Source of the DNA: Cryptomeria japonica
Taxonomy: Eukaryota; Streptophyta; Pinopsida; Cupressales; Cupressaceae
NCBI RefSeq assembly: GCF_030272615.1
Contig: NC_081406.1
Location: 478,608,900-478,672,899 of the forward strand
Length of the DNA: 64,000 nucleotides
Direction: 5' to 3'
The translations under genes and the position numbers were made by a program. The first letter of the stretch is position 1; the number at the start of each line of letters is the position of its first letter. Shown here piece by piece: positions 11,818 through 23,747 of the stretch. Under the pieces are notes generated by a model that was not told the DNA's origin, ran no database searches, and was given only the letters and a program-made list of their open reading frames with translations.

Positions 11818-12949
11818 ATCCTTAGTAAAGCTTGACCTATTGTATATAGTAGTTAGTTGTTTTTATTTTTGGTTTTTCTTCATTGGGCCTTGTTGTGTGT
11901 TTTCCCTTTTGTTTTTGTTTTCCTTGCTTGTTTGTTCTTTTGTTTGTTGAGTCAGGGTATATGTTTTGTTCTTGAAGATTCTAAAGGGAAGTAGGTATCC
12001 TTTGTATAACATCTTGGAAAAATTTGAGAGACTTCGACTCTTTGCTATTTATATTTTCATTATCATTTGGTTGAGTTTGAAACCTTTGTCTATACTTGTT
12101 CAAAGTGGTATATAATCATTTAATATGATATGAGTTTTTGACTTTCGAATTGGAAAAGGCTAGCTTGATAAACTCAGCACTAACGTCACATTAAGATACA
12201 TCAGAAAGGTTTTTGTGAGATAGAAGGTAAACTAATTATCAAGTGAAAAATCTAAAGTCAAGGCATTTCATGTTATCCACTGTGGCTTCCAACCGAGTCA
12301 TCAAACTTCAAATGTTTGGAAGTTGCTTGAGAGATTATTGAAGAAAGAAGTCATTTTCTACATCCTATAAATCTCTATATCCTATAATATTTTGTCAAAA
12401 AAAAGAGAAGAAGAGAAAAAAAAAGTGAGAGAGATGATCTTCTTAAGCAACTCAAATGGGTGTTTCAAGTAACCTCCACCGAGGCTATGGACGCCTGGCT
12501 GAAAGTGGAGCACTGCTTGACGGAGGCCAGAGGTATCTTTGTCAAGGCTATAGAGACTTGGCTGGCAGCAGAGTTATGCCTAGGATAACCTTGCACAAAA
12601 CATGATTAATGACTTCACCTATGTAACTTGCACTTAGTTTCCTCTTCCTATCTACATTATTGAAATGATGGAGTAATAAATCATACGCACAAACTTAAGA
12701 GTTGATCATGTCTATTTCTCATCTTGGTTGTTTGTTCAAATCACTTATTCATCTTAAAATTCTTATACATCTTTTTGAATGATAATAGCCTTACGTATTA
12801 GGTTAACTAGAGATTATGAAATTCTAAATTGCCTATAGTCATTTTTCCCAGACAGTCACCATTTGTTATGCCTAGCATATCTGTTTCCCCATTTTGGTTT
12901 CCTTGAGTCAAAATATGGACCCCCCACTTTTTTTTCTTCTTTTTGGTGT
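11818..12949 (+). other. Element A spacer between integrase and repeat block
   Basis: No coding potential recognised. It is T-rich at first (11840-11960). At 12480-12580 two diverged copies of a phrase occur (gaggctatggacgcctggct and aaggctatagagacttggct). It probably corresponds to the untranslated region after pol. Confidence 0.5.
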
Positions 12950-13130
12950 TGACCTCAGAACTCCGGAGTCCCGAGGTTCCTTCTTGTTCCAAGCTCGGAA
13001 CTCCGGAGTCCTAGAGTCCTAAGGTCTGGGGTCTTTTTGACCTTGGAACTCCAGAGTCCCAGAGTCCCATGGTGGTTTTGTTTTCCTCTCTGATGATCCC
13101 GGAACACCGGAACCCCAGAGTCCTGGGGTT
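12950..13130. repeat. GC-rich palindromic repeats upstream of TATA box
   Basis: At least three copies of a cggaactccggagtcc-like motif (starts near 12955, 12994 and 13044), plus a weaker one near 13100. The core ggaactccggagttcc is self-complementary, so each copy is a potential hairpin or dimer-binding site. Base composition is far more GC-rich than the surroundings. Confidence 0.75.
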
Positions 13131-13167
13131 GTGTTTATGGCTTTCGTACAAAAGGGTTTTGGGAGGC

Positions 13168-13177
13168 TATATATAAG
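13168..13177 (+). promoter_or_regulatory. Putative internal TATA box in element A
   Basis: The run ctatatataag stands about 50 bp after the palindromic repeats and about 710 bp before ORF2. It could drive a separate transcript for ORF2. It could also belong to a nested solo LTR covering roughly 12866-13830, for which I could not find a target duplication. Confidence 0.4.
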
Positions 13178-13377
13178 AGGTGATGAACTTTTTGAGTTCA
13201 TTTGTACATTCATAAATTCTCCTCTATAACCCCAAGTCGTGAACCCCCCGACTCCCGAGCTCTTTCTCTTAGTGTCCCTTCGATTTTTGATTCACCAGGT
13301 TGGTGAATTAATTTTCTCTCCTCGTGTTTTTATTTGTTTTGTGTTCTTTTGTGTTTGTTGTTTTTGGGCATGCCCTA

Positions 13378-13730
13378 GCTTTCCACCCCAGAACCCCGGA
13401 TCCCCGGAGTTCCGGGTTTCATTTTCCATTCCACCTCGGAACCCCGGAGTTCCGGGTTTCACTTTCCATTCCACCCCGGATCCCCGAAGTTCCGGGTTTC
13501 ATTTTCTGTTCCACCTAGGAACCCCAAATCTCCAGAGTTTCGGGTTTTGCTTAGCATTCCACCCAGAACCCCGGATCCCCGGAGTTCTGGGTTTCATTTT
13601 CCATTCCACACTGGACCCTCGGAGTTCCGAGTTTTATTTTCCATTCCACCCCAGATCTCTAGAGTTCCGGGTTTCACCTAGCCCTCCACCCCAGAATCCT
13701 AGATCCCTAGAGTTCCAAGCCTTTTTCCTT
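13378..13730 (+). repeat. Variable 45-60-bp tandem repeats (ccggagttccgggttt family)
   Basis: About seven degenerate units share the phrases accccggatccccggagttc and gggtttcattttccattcca. They are related to the palindromic repeats at 12950-13130 but in a different arrangement. The open frame across them (13239-13790) is a Pro/Ser/Phe by-product of the repeats rather than a gene. Confidence 0.85.
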
Positions 13731-13885
13731 TGTGCTTACCCCGGGACTTCGAAGTCCCGAAGTGGGTCAAGTTTTATATTAAAGTATTGAGGACTAAAAT
13801 TTGTGTTTTTCCTACAAGTTACAATGGTTAGATAGACTGATCCGCCAACAAGAGAGGTAAAGAAATTGATAGACTTCCAACCACC

Positions 13886-16800
13886 ATGAAGTACCAATAT
13901 CAGGGACAGGTCCATGTTTTGAAGCTGGATAGTCAAATTAATTGGGTCACAGACACCGAAGTAGGACACATAGAGATTGGGGATATTGGAACCCAATTGG
14001 ATAAACCTAATCTAGATGCTCTCCACCGAAGGATCAAGAGGTCGGGTCTTGTGGAAGCTACTGTATTCCCATAGTCGCTTAAAGCACCAGAGTTTATAAT
14101 GACCATCGCTCCATTCTACAATCTAGGGACCAGAAAGTGCATTGATGCACATAGAAAGACTATCATTGACTTGTCACCGGACATGCTGGGGTTCGTCTTT
14201 GGAATCCCAACTAGGGAAGAGGAATTCTTATTAACAGAAGAAGTGGCCTTGAAAACATGGAACAAGAAGGTGTCGGCCAGCAAAAGACACATGAATACCA
14301 ACTTGTTGGAAGAGGAGAGGAAAACAGGGCTCAAAGCGACAGAGGTCCTAAGGGCAGACTTCAAAGAGCCTCAAAGGAACTTGATTATTATACTTAGCAG
14401 GGCCTTAGGCATGCCTAATTGTAAGCATTTCCACCCTTGGATGTCCCAATTTGTGAGTACCATATTGGTAGGAAAGTAATACTTTGATTGGCTACAAATC
14501 ATTTCCGACAACATTTGTAAGCAGATTAAGGAGGTGCAACATACTAATAAGTTCTTTTGCATGTCCTATGTCATTTGGGTAGCTGCCAGAGCCAGAAAGT
14601 TTATAGGCTTACAGGTAGAAGGGCAGTTAGGAGAAGCCAAGGGATAGAAGAAGATATGGGAATATTATTCCCAGCTGACTCTAACAAATGCAAAGACACA
14701 CTTCAAGAGGGTTGATGCTGCCTTCATCTTCCCTATAATCATTAAGTTGACTAGAGACGCAGGATATCGGATAAGCCCAGAAGCCATGGCTATTATCTAG
14801 GAGTGGGCATGTTCGTTCATCCAAAACCCATGCTCCACTTACTTCAAATTTAGTGGATTCACTGGGAATCCAATGTTGTTGCCTCGTTATTGTAATGATA
14901 GGGTAATTTTAATGGAGTATATGAGAAAAATTCTTGGTCTCCAGTCACTGCTATCTTCTAAACACAAAACAAGTATTGACTTCTCAGTGTCAATTGGTTA
15001 TTTCACCTATTCTAAAATACAAGTGGCAAAGTTGGCTGAGCAAGAGCTTTAGGATTTGAACCTAAAAGAATATAATCATACTAGGGAATTTTATGATCCC
15101 TACGGGAAACTTAAGCAAGCTATGCCTAAGGAATATGAGGGGCATAGGGCCAGCTTGGAAGACTTTTGGGCCAACTTGCAGGATAGTTTTGAAGTCAGGG
15201 AGAATAATTATAATAGGTTGTCCATGCCCCAAGTTATAGACTTTGGTATCGAGAATAATCTCCCTAAAGACCTGAGGGATGATGGAGAGTTAATCGACCC
15301 AATTTATAAAGAATCAGGGATAGACAAGAGGCCCCTCTCCCCAGTAAAATGGTCTGCAAGTGAAGATACAGATATGGAGAAGGTTTGCTAGGTAGTCATC
15401 AATAGGACTAAACAATGGTTAAGCCAGAGGGTCAGACCCAGTGCATCAAAAAGAAAGCAAAAGGAATCCACCTTAGGGGTACTGCAGTCAAGAGGCCATA
15501 AAGAGTATGCTGGAAAAACAAGGTCGACTTCAAAACAGAATACCTCCACTGACCCAGGTGAGGAAGACAAGCCTCAAGAAAGCACTGAGGACTTTTTGAA
15601 TGAAGAAACTCCAAGAAAAGATGAAGGAGTCTAAACTATTGAAGAAGGTTGCAGACCTAGGGGTGACTGATGGGCTAGGCGCGGTCCCACTTACCAGAGT
15701 TCTCTCACCAAGGACTGCTATAGGCCACACTAAAGGAGAGGATAATCAAGAATAGGAAGAGATCCTAGAAGCCACTAAGGAGGTATCTGCTCAGCCACCT
15801 TCCACAGGTACAACAAGTGCTTCGGGCACTGCTGCTCCCACACCACCATTAGTTAATGTATCCATAGGGTAGCCTGGAGTGCAAGGTTTTACATCCACTA
15901 CTGAGGAAGTGAAAATTAGAAACGTCGAGTCTGACTCTGACTAGGAGGAAGAGGATCTCAACCAACAATAGCCTCTAGGGAGTGAACAAGAAGGAGGTGA
16001 AGTGGAGGACATCCTGAATGAAAGGTTGATTCTAACTCCTCAAGACCAAGAAGACATGCTTAAAGATATAGAAGTTGGGCAAGCAGAGATGGAGCTAGGT
16101 GATGAAGAAATTGCATTCAATGAGGAAGTTAGAGGTAAGCTAGGAGAGTTACACAAACAATAAGCTCTCCAAGCTAACTTAGCCTGCCAAATTTCATCAT
16201 TCCAGGATCCTGGCCAAACGGGAGCTGAAGCTGAGGAGCAGGTAGAGGAGCAGACAGAGGTGCATGTTATAACTACTGATATTGTATCACATCAAGGTGA
16301 TAAAGTTGAAGATATACCAAAATGGTTAGAGTTTACGTTTGGAAAGAAAAAGAGAAAAGAAGAGGTTCCCAAGGTTACTCTACAACAAGCAATCACTGAG
16401 GAACCACCAAAGATTAAGAAGTTGAAGGTGGTTCACCACCTATCGAAAACTAGTTCTAGTGAAGTGATTGTAGATGTGGTGGTTCCATCATAGGCTAAGG
16501 GACAAGCTTCTCCCAAATACCAGGTATCATAGATAAAACTTGGTAAGCAGACCAAGTGGGGAGAATTAGATACCTTGGAACTAGCCACAAGCATTGTCAA
16601 AGGGTGTGTGGAAAAGGAGCATAGCTCAAATGTAGAACTTAAATCGCAGCTTGGGTAGTATAAACACCTCTTGGTATAAATGTGTAAACCTTTAGACTCG
16701 TGTAGGTCAAACGACCTACCTTCAACCTCATCATTGCCAGAAGGAGATGTAAAGGCACTACTGGAGGTGAGATGAGTAGCTGCGGCTGCCAAATCATGGA

Positions 16801-17467
16801 CTCAAGTGAATGGAGCCAAAATTAGATTGTTTCTACAGAATACAATGGAAATATACTATAAAGAGGTACAGGCAGGTGGAGCTTTGGCAACCTATTCCAC
16901 ACAATGGGAGCGGAAGGAGAACACGTTTAATAAACAACTCTGAATTTTGAAAAGGATACTATGATCATGAGAAGAGTTGATAGTATAAGAAGACCTCTTA
17001 GGAGGGGATAGTTGTGAGAATTTACAATCCTACATATACATTCTAGAGCTGAAAGTAGAGATGTATCAGCAGTATGTCAAAGAAATGACTAATATTTGGG
17101 ACCCTCTTCTCAGAGAGATTTTGTCATATGAGAATTTTTTGATGAATATACTAGGGCCTTTTGGCCTTGGAATAGCTGATAATAGAATAATGGACCATTA
17201 ACAAGTTTTGAATCAATGGGATGCATATGAAGCACAAAACTTAGGACCTACCACCCAGTTTGATGCTGCCCTTATGGATAGATACACACAACTGATTACT
17301 CAGTGTCAAGAGGTGGCGGATACAGTAAAGGAGTTAGAGAAACAAGGAGCACATGCAGATGAGGCTTTGAAGAAATAAAAATTTAGAATTAAGCATGTAG
17401 CCAATCCACGAGTCCAAGCAGCTGCATGCATAATTGAAAATTATAAGGCTTTTACCAAGAAATAAAA
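13886..17467 (+). pseudogene. Element A ORF2: large extra sense ORF, plant-transposon-protein-like
   Basis: A decayed ORF of about 1,190 codons between integrase and the 3' LTR. From 13886 to about 15630 a single frame runs through stops at 14072, 14477, about 14645, 14798, 15050 and 15389. The frame then shifts and continues to about 16900, and shifts again to the end near 17467. N-terminal features are TIAPFYNLGTRKCIDAHRKT and DLSPDMLGFVFGIP, reminiscent of the 'putative plant transposon protein' domain carried by plant retroelements. The middle (15400-16500) is acidic and low complexity. The C-terminal part (17040-17460) is helical and coiled-coil-like. Function is unknown. Sense extra ORFs downstream of pol are known in the Tat and Athila lineages. 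The likely start is 13886, because stops precede it. Confidence 0.65.
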
Positions 17468-17479
17468 AAAAAGCTAGGC

Positions 17480-18506
17480 ACACAATTGCTAAAGATACTA
17501 AAGCTTTTTCTTGATTTTAAAACTGCTCCTTTTACTCAAGTCCCAATTTTGAAAGAAATCCTGCATGATTACGAAAACATGGCTCACCCGGCATAGTCTT
17601 CGTAATGCTCATGTAGCATCTGTTTTGTAGTTGTTAAGTGGAATGTCCAGGCAGAAACTTGCAAGTTAACTACGACTCCTGATTTTAGTTCTTAATTTAG
17701 GGTAGAGTTATTTCCTAAATAATAGGGTGAAAAACTTGTATAAATTGAGAAGTTGAATTCATTTGTAAGGGTCCCCAAATTGCTGATTTGTGGCTCACTT
17801 AGAGATTTTTAGAGATTTTTGTAGATTGTTAAGAAGTTTGAGTTATTTTTGCTATACATTCATGGAGATTAATATGAAAAGCATCTTGTAGATTGCCGTA
17901 TTTACATCTATATTCTACCAAATTGTTCTGTGTAATCGGTAACATCTATTATTTTGAGTTAGCAACGTGGTAATCTTTTTGTCTATTATGATATGAACCA
18001 TATTACACACTCTAGTGGTGTATGGGAATTACTGTGATAGGCCATATTGTTGATGATTCTATGTCCACAGATTTGTGAAATTGATGATTTTGTAGATTTT
18101 ATGGAAGTTTGTTGTTGAATGGTAACTTGGATAATATCTGATAATTGCTCAAATTGTAGGGAACTAATTGAATAGTTTATTGAGTTGTCATTTTATTGAT
18201 CTTTATTGTTATTTTCTTGTTTCCCTTATGCCTCGCATTTTATTTCCCCAGAGAATCTTAAATCATAAAATACAAAAAAAAAAAGAGAGGAAGTACAATT
18301 GTTCGTAAACCAGCGAGATTTAGTTCTAACCAGTAGGCCCCTTTACAGGTATAACCACATCAACCATTGAGTATCCATCACCATCGAGACCCGACTACAG
18401 AGACCTTGCGGTAGTGAGTTACTCTAAACTTGTTACTTTTTAGGAGAGGTGGTGAGTGTTTTCTTAAACTACTTGATTGTTGGTGGGTGTGTCAAAATGC
18501 ACGTCA
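17480..18506 (+). repeat. Element A 3' LTR (left boundary uncertain)
   Basis: The right end at 18506 is fixed by the match with 1-635. The left end must lie after ORF2 (17467) and before a TATA-like tataaat at 17739-17745. I could not fix it because the other LTR's start is outside the window and no convincing polypurine tract is visible. Confidence 0.65.
17739..17745 (+). promoter_or_regulatory. Putative TATA box in element A 3' LTR
   Basis: The heptamer tataaat lies in cttgtataaattgagaag, within the U3-like part about 130 bp before the segment shared with the left LTR copy. Confidence 0.45.
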
Positions 18507-18699
18507 ATGCTTATGTTTTGGCTCTATACATTAATCCAACTAATACTTTGTCCCATCGTCATTTTCCTCAAGTGTAACTACAACATGCACATTTCCTACA
18601 AACCAAATTTAATTAAAAAAAAGAGAAATAAAATTTACATATATACACATCCATTCATATACTTATCAATTTAAATATATCATTAAATAATATAGTAAA

Positions 18700-20400
18700 T
18701 CAAAACAAATTTAATTAAATTACCTTCTTGTATGAGGTATGAAATATAGTCATAGTCATCTAATGCAAAGACATAATTATTGTCTTCATTTGTTGTTTCA
18801 TGTTGATCATGTGTTTGTGTAGGTGTCAACAATATTTGTTGCCATTCTTCAACCCATTCTATATTCTCACATACTTCCCAATCACCTACAACACAAGATT
18901 GACAAAAACATGCAAGCTCCCTTGTCTAGATATGGTCCAAGTGTTTAAATTAGAACTCTTAAATTAATGCCATTTAGTTGATCCACTGATAGTATCACAA
19001 TCATGTCAATTAAGAGTATTGTATTCCTTAACTAGAAGAGACATGGAATAGTGGAGTTCTCACTTGATCATGTAGATAACTTTGAATTGCACCAATCCAT
19101 AATTGCACGTGTATCTTTAAATTTTATTGCATCTTTGAATTTTAGGTGCTCTCTAACAAGACCTCTTTAACATATGCACCATCTCCATCGTGTTCTCCTT
19201 TATCATGTCCAATTTTAAAAAAACTCCACATATGTTAGACATTGTTTTCCTTATGAACCCTACTTAGCCAATAAAACATTCTGGCATTTTTGAACTGTCA
19301 TATGCAATTATCTGACAATATAGAATGTTGTGCCATCTGAATTTCTATTTCCTTTAGATTGTCATGAAATACCTTGAAGCAATATTGAACAAACTTTGAT
19401 GACTGCAATTAATTATCACTCACATAGAAATAATACTCCCTCAAAAAATTTCTATTATCTTTTGTACTATCATGTACATGTCTATCTATGATGTGAACAA
19501 AAATTGCTCCTTGCACTGAATTATAATATTGATATTGTATAGTTATTGTTCTAACTCGAAATGTGCGCTTGCATATTCAAAACTATCAATCAAACCATCA
19601 GGTTTGTTGGGAGTGTTTCACATTTTTGGCAATAATTTGACTCTTAAATTCTTTGAGAAATGCATGCACACTAATTTTTTCTGTAATCAAATCTACACGC
19701 TTTCCAACCTTTCTAGCGTTTAGAGAATGCTCAAAAATTTTAAATCTTTTTATATCAGCCAACTTTTTGTCCAAAATCATTTGAAATATCTTCATGCAAA
19801 CATTCACATAACGTTGAAAATTTTTCACCTATATTACAATGACCAAAAATACATGCATTTGGAAGAAATAATTGCTTATTAGGTAGTATACAAAAAAAAA
19901 CGTACTATAAACTCCTTGATAGTTTGAGGTGACATATAAATACCACATTCTTGCAAAATTTTATTAGTATGCAATGTACAACATATATTGAAAATCATCA
20001 TAATAATAGCTAAATTGAACATGAGTTTTACAATAACAAGAGATTCTTTGCTTATTAATTTTTACATACCATGGTTTACATTTCGCAAATGATATTTGAC
20101 TAATGTATACATGTCCTAATACAAAATCATTTAAGAATTTTCTATAAAATTCAAGTTGAGTCATATCTAAATTTTTTTTTGGATGAGGATCACAAATTTT
20201 TGACCCCTCTTAACTTCAAAATATCTCTGGCATTATTTGACACTCTTGTATTATCATGCTAATGCTTCTCAATCAATGATTTAGTTTCAACATTTAGTTT
20301 CATGTTGGACCTTGAGAGTCTACCACTAAAACTCCAACAATGGTTATTTGGATCGTTTTCAATGGCAACTCTTCTCTTGACTGCTCTTTACAAAGTTTTA
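18700..20400 (-). pseudogene. Relic of a DDE-transposase-like gene ('HGKG.xDG.G..VK' family)
   Basis: Read on the minus strand in several frames, the conserved blocks appear in family order: CKPWYVKINKQRISCYCKTH (20060-20110), GKRVDLITEKISVHAFLKEF (about 19650-19710), IDSFEYASAHFELEQ (about 19560), YYFYVSDN, QFKNARMFYWLSRVHKENN, SFFKIGHDKGEHDGDGAYVK (about 19150-19215), then CFCQSCVVGDWEVCENIEWV (about 18840-18900). This matches an uncharacterised family, scattered in plants and animals, with a D-x-x-ENY block, a SDG-CxxQFKN block and a HGKGxxDGxG block. The acidic residues suggest a transposase. Frameshifts and stops are frequent, and a 75-bp insertion lies at its start. No terminal inverted repeats were found. 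Confidence 0.55.
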
Positions 20401-20440
20401 TGATGTAAATTCAAATATCCACTAATGTTACTTAACATTT

Positions 20441-20543
20441 TCTTATATGAACTTTTTTTTGATTAAGGAAAATCAGGTTTTAAGGGACCCAAAACCCGCT
20501 TACATAACGGGAAGATAAGCATAAGAGAATCTTATATGAACTT
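20441..20543 (-). mobile_element. 75-bp retroposed fragment with 14-bp target duplication
   Basis: The direct repeat tcttatatgaactt occurs at 20441-20454 and 20530-20543. Between them lie 75 bases starting with a T-run (the poly(A) tail of a minus-strand insert), then gattaaggaaaatcagg and aacccgcttacataacggg. The long target duplication and tail are typical of LINE-driven target-primed insertion. The fragment is the extreme 3' end of a LINE or a SINE. Confidence 0.85.
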
Positions 20544-21304
20544 GTTAATTAACAATTACAATTGCTATAAATCATCATGCCACATTCTTATTGTATTACA
20601 AGAGGAAATTATCATTATTAATCAGATTTAACATGCTTAACCAATAAAAACCCAAACCTAATCGATTAAATCCATAATAACAATGAAATTCTATTGAAAT
20701 CAATAACCTTTTGTTGAATCAATTCTTTCTTCCATTGTTCTTCTACATCTTGTGGTAGGATTTCTCTCAGAGTCACACTTGAAAACCTACATAGTAATGA
20801 CACAATAATTCAAAGATAGTGGTTATTGAAAAAGAGAGAATGATGCCAAATTTATAGATTCTTGAGAGGAAGTTTGAATGATCGAGATTGATTTGCAAAC
20901 TGTTTCGATGAATAGTTGAGATTTCATGAGATAAAGATGATTGGAGATGATTACGATGAGAATTGGCTACATGACAAAATTGATTGAGAGATGATTGGTT
21001 TGATTGATTAGCTAGACTCATTTGATTGATTAGTGTACTGAATTGATGGATTTGTTTGAAAAAGCTAATTGAGAGTTAGAAAAGGTGATCGAAGAGTTAA
21101 CTAAATTAATTGACTAGTTGATTGAATTGATTGACTAGTTAGAAAAAAAGTTGATTGGAAGTTGAACTCAAAGCCAGTGGGAGTTAGAATTTAGGCATGT
21201 GTTGTAGGAATTTGGCGTGAATTTGCATTTAATTTTGAATTCGATTGAAATTGAATTGAAATTAGAATTTGGGAAAATTTAAATTTTTGAAAATTTGAAT
21301 TAGT
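20544..21304. other. Intervening sequence with gattga-rich stretch
   Basis: No gene recognised. Positions 20990-21160 are rich in gattgattg/gaattgattgactag repeats, and 21220-21300 is an AT-rich series of gaattgaaatt-like phrases. The small minus-strand frame 20773-21021 has no recognisable domain. Confidence 0.5.
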
Positions 21305-21317
21305 TTTTTTTTTTGAT

Positions 21318-23342
21318 AAGCCACTAAATTTTTTATTAATTATATAAAAAATTTACATAGACCTAGGTCAATAGAGCATACTTGCAAGAAAGAACTACAA
21401 AGAAAACCTCTAGTTGTAGCTCAGATACAAAATTACACAATAAAATGACATAATACCATTTATAGGTACCCCAACAGTTGATATAAAGCCCACCCCAATA
21501 TGGTTCTGGAGAGAAGCCAAGAGGAGAGAATCCCAAACAAAATTGAGAAGTCTCAATGATAATAATGGACTACCCCCCACCCCCAGGTTGTAAACAACCT
21601 GGTAGAAGCTGATACTACAAAAAACCAGGCCAAGCAAAATGGCCAAAATGGAAGTAAGCCTACAAAACATCACAACCTAAGAAACCTATCATGTGTGCCT
21701 TCCTCAGGAGGACCATCAGTATCCTTAGCCAAAACTGGATGAACCATCTATGAAGGCTCCACCACATGAGTAGAGCACAAGGTAATAGCCATGTATTCAA
21801 AAAGAGAGTGAATCGCTGTAAACACATCTAGTGCCATGACCAAGAAACCTAGCGGAATATGATCAATAAGTTCCTCAAACTTTAGTAGGGTGTTCACACC
21901 ATTCATTATCAAGTTGCTCAGAAAGAGGCAAGAAACCACCATAAGAAAACAAACCATAGTCAAAATTATAACAAGATAAAGCAAGATCTACATCATTAGA
22001 AGTATAGAAGGAGGAAAGAATGAATGTATCTAAGAGAGCCCAAATGAAAGGAGCATCCAAAAGGATATCCATACAAACAATAACAAAATGAGAAGCCACC
22101 TCAGATAGAAAAGAATTTGCATTTTTCACCAACCAAAACTTACCCACCATCTTACAAATTGCATAAGGAACATCCGAAGAACACAAATTAAATAACCTAC
22201 CAAGTTTCTCATTATCAAAATCATGATTGTCCTGAAAACCATAGAATTTAATAGGCAAGGAAATCCTATACTGTCAACATACACAGGAGACGACATGAGT
22301 GAAAATAGAAGTTGAGCAAAAGAAACAAGAGAGAACAATATATAGACAATAAATGACATCCCAAAATCTCTTACCATTTATACCAAAATCCTCATGATCA
22401 TCGTCACACAATGCAACATAAATACAATTTATGAGTAGATGAAATCAAATATTAAGTGTTAATATTGGGTGATCTATTCAATATTACACACGAGCGGACT
22501 GTCATATCGACCCAAAGGTAACCTCAAACAATGTACCCACATTCTATCTTTTGTAAGTTGATGAGCAATGGCCAAACACATGAATCATTGCAAGGACAAC
22601 CATGCCACCAAATGACATTAGGTATATGCATGTCCGAACATAAGAGATAGAAAGCCAACCAAAGAAAAAATATCAATTCATCGTTACTATAGAACAACTC
22701 ACCTCCCATCAACTTGCATAAAAAGTCATCAAGTAATAAAAACATACATGTGGAAGGGGGACCTAAATCGGAGAAGAATTAAGGCCAAGATAACAGTGAC
22801 CCAAAATCTAGAAATAGAATAATAAAATCTTTATAATAACCACATGGAAAATTAAAAAAATGAAAGATAGATACAATGGAGCATGAAATCCCAATTTCGG
22901 CATACGCCATAGCATGACCTAGGTCACTGATCTTCTAAAACATACACAAATCATATATGCAATCCCAGATAATGACAAAGGCTGAACCACCTTCAATGTT
23001 GAGCACTACTGACCCCAAACTCCGAAAGAACACGTCATCTCAACATTAAATAAACACAATTCAATTATAGTAATTCATATAAAAGAGAATTTGACAATCA
23101 AGCCAATACAATATTCTCAAAATGAAAGGAAGCCACAAAATTCACCTTAAAACCATCTCAGACAAATATATCTCCATAAGAATAAAACTAATGAGTAATA
23201 GGAGGGAGCTCCTTCTTTGAAAACTCCCAGTAAGACACCTGATCATCAATTTATACATTGGCAAGTTTGTCAACAACATAATTCAACTCTATAACAACGA
23301 CGGACCTCATAATATGAAAAATGAGATAATTGTAAAAGCACT
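21318..23342 (-). other. LINE 3' tail region
   Basis: About 2 kb between the RNase H end and the poly(A) tail. Short open stretches occur (21410-21673, 21748-21984, 21875-22258) with hydrophobic composition, such as FYQVVYNLGVGGSPLLSLRL. Plant L1 elements often carry such a poorly conserved C-terminal or 3' segment. Nothing else is recognised. Confidence 0.5.
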
Positions 23343-23740
23343 TTATCCAAGAGGTATTGAAGATTTGAAACATGACATCTCTTGGATACAAGAGCATAAA
23401 AAATAAACATCATCCCCCTCAATGACCAAATCCTTGATATTGAGAGAAAAATCCAAGGTAATACCAAGGCTCAAAGCCAAAATTTTTGCATTATTATTAG
23501 TTCCATCAGCAATATATTTGTACACAGTCTTAATAATTTTTTCTTTGGAATCCGATATTAGAGCACCAATACCCGACTTACCAGGGTTACCTTTAGAAGC
23601 CTCATCATAATTAATTTTAAATTTCCCAACTAGAGGGAGGAACCACTTAGCTTGCTTTCTGAGCCTTAAATTAGCACAACCATTATCAAGGGAACCACAT
23701 GAAGAAGGGGCTTGTAAATAATCCAAACCCTTGGAAATAT
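23343..23740 (-). pseudogene. LINE RNase H domain
   Basis: Open frame of 127 codons (23343-23726). The block GKFKINYDEASKGNPGKSGI has the plant LINE RNase H signature with its first Asp. GTNNNAKILALSLGI corresponds to 'NN.AE..AL' but with Lys in place of the catalytic Glu. IEGDDVYFL carries the next Asp. It removes RNA from the hybrid after reverse transcription. The Glu-to-Lys change and lost continuity with the upstream frame make it inactive. Confidence 0.85.
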
Positions 23741-23747
23741 CATTATC

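Larger units (their letters stand above)
1..18506 (+). mobile_element. Element A: Ty3/gypsy LTR retrotransposon, 5' end outside window
   Basis: The first 635 bases recur at 17870-18506 with only scattered differences, so they are the 3' parts of the two LTRs. Directly after the left copy comes a primer-site-like stretch. Between the LTRs lie gag, protease, archaeal-type RNase H, RT, RNase H and integrase in that order, then an extra sense ORF. The element is about 18 kb in the window, of which 4.3 kb is an inserted solo LTR (689-5000). Every gene carries nonsense mutations and at least two frameshifts, so it is not autonomous now. The extra RNase H places it near the Tat lineage. The right-hand flank 18507-18511 (atgct) should match the target duplication left of the window if the insertion is clean. 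Confidence 0.88.

Noticed and set aside
13378-13730. Regular repeats resembling a CRISPR array
   Set aside because: Units vary in length, lack unique spacers and lie in a plant retroelement; no cas genes.
13239-13790. 183-codon Pro/Ser/Phe-rich open frame
   Set aside because: It is a translation of the 45-60-bp tandem repeats and has no family resemblance; treated as repeat.
12866-13830. Possible nested solo LTR around the TATA box in element A
   Set aside because: TG start and CA end candidates exist but no matching 5-bp flanks were found; kept only as an alternative explanation.
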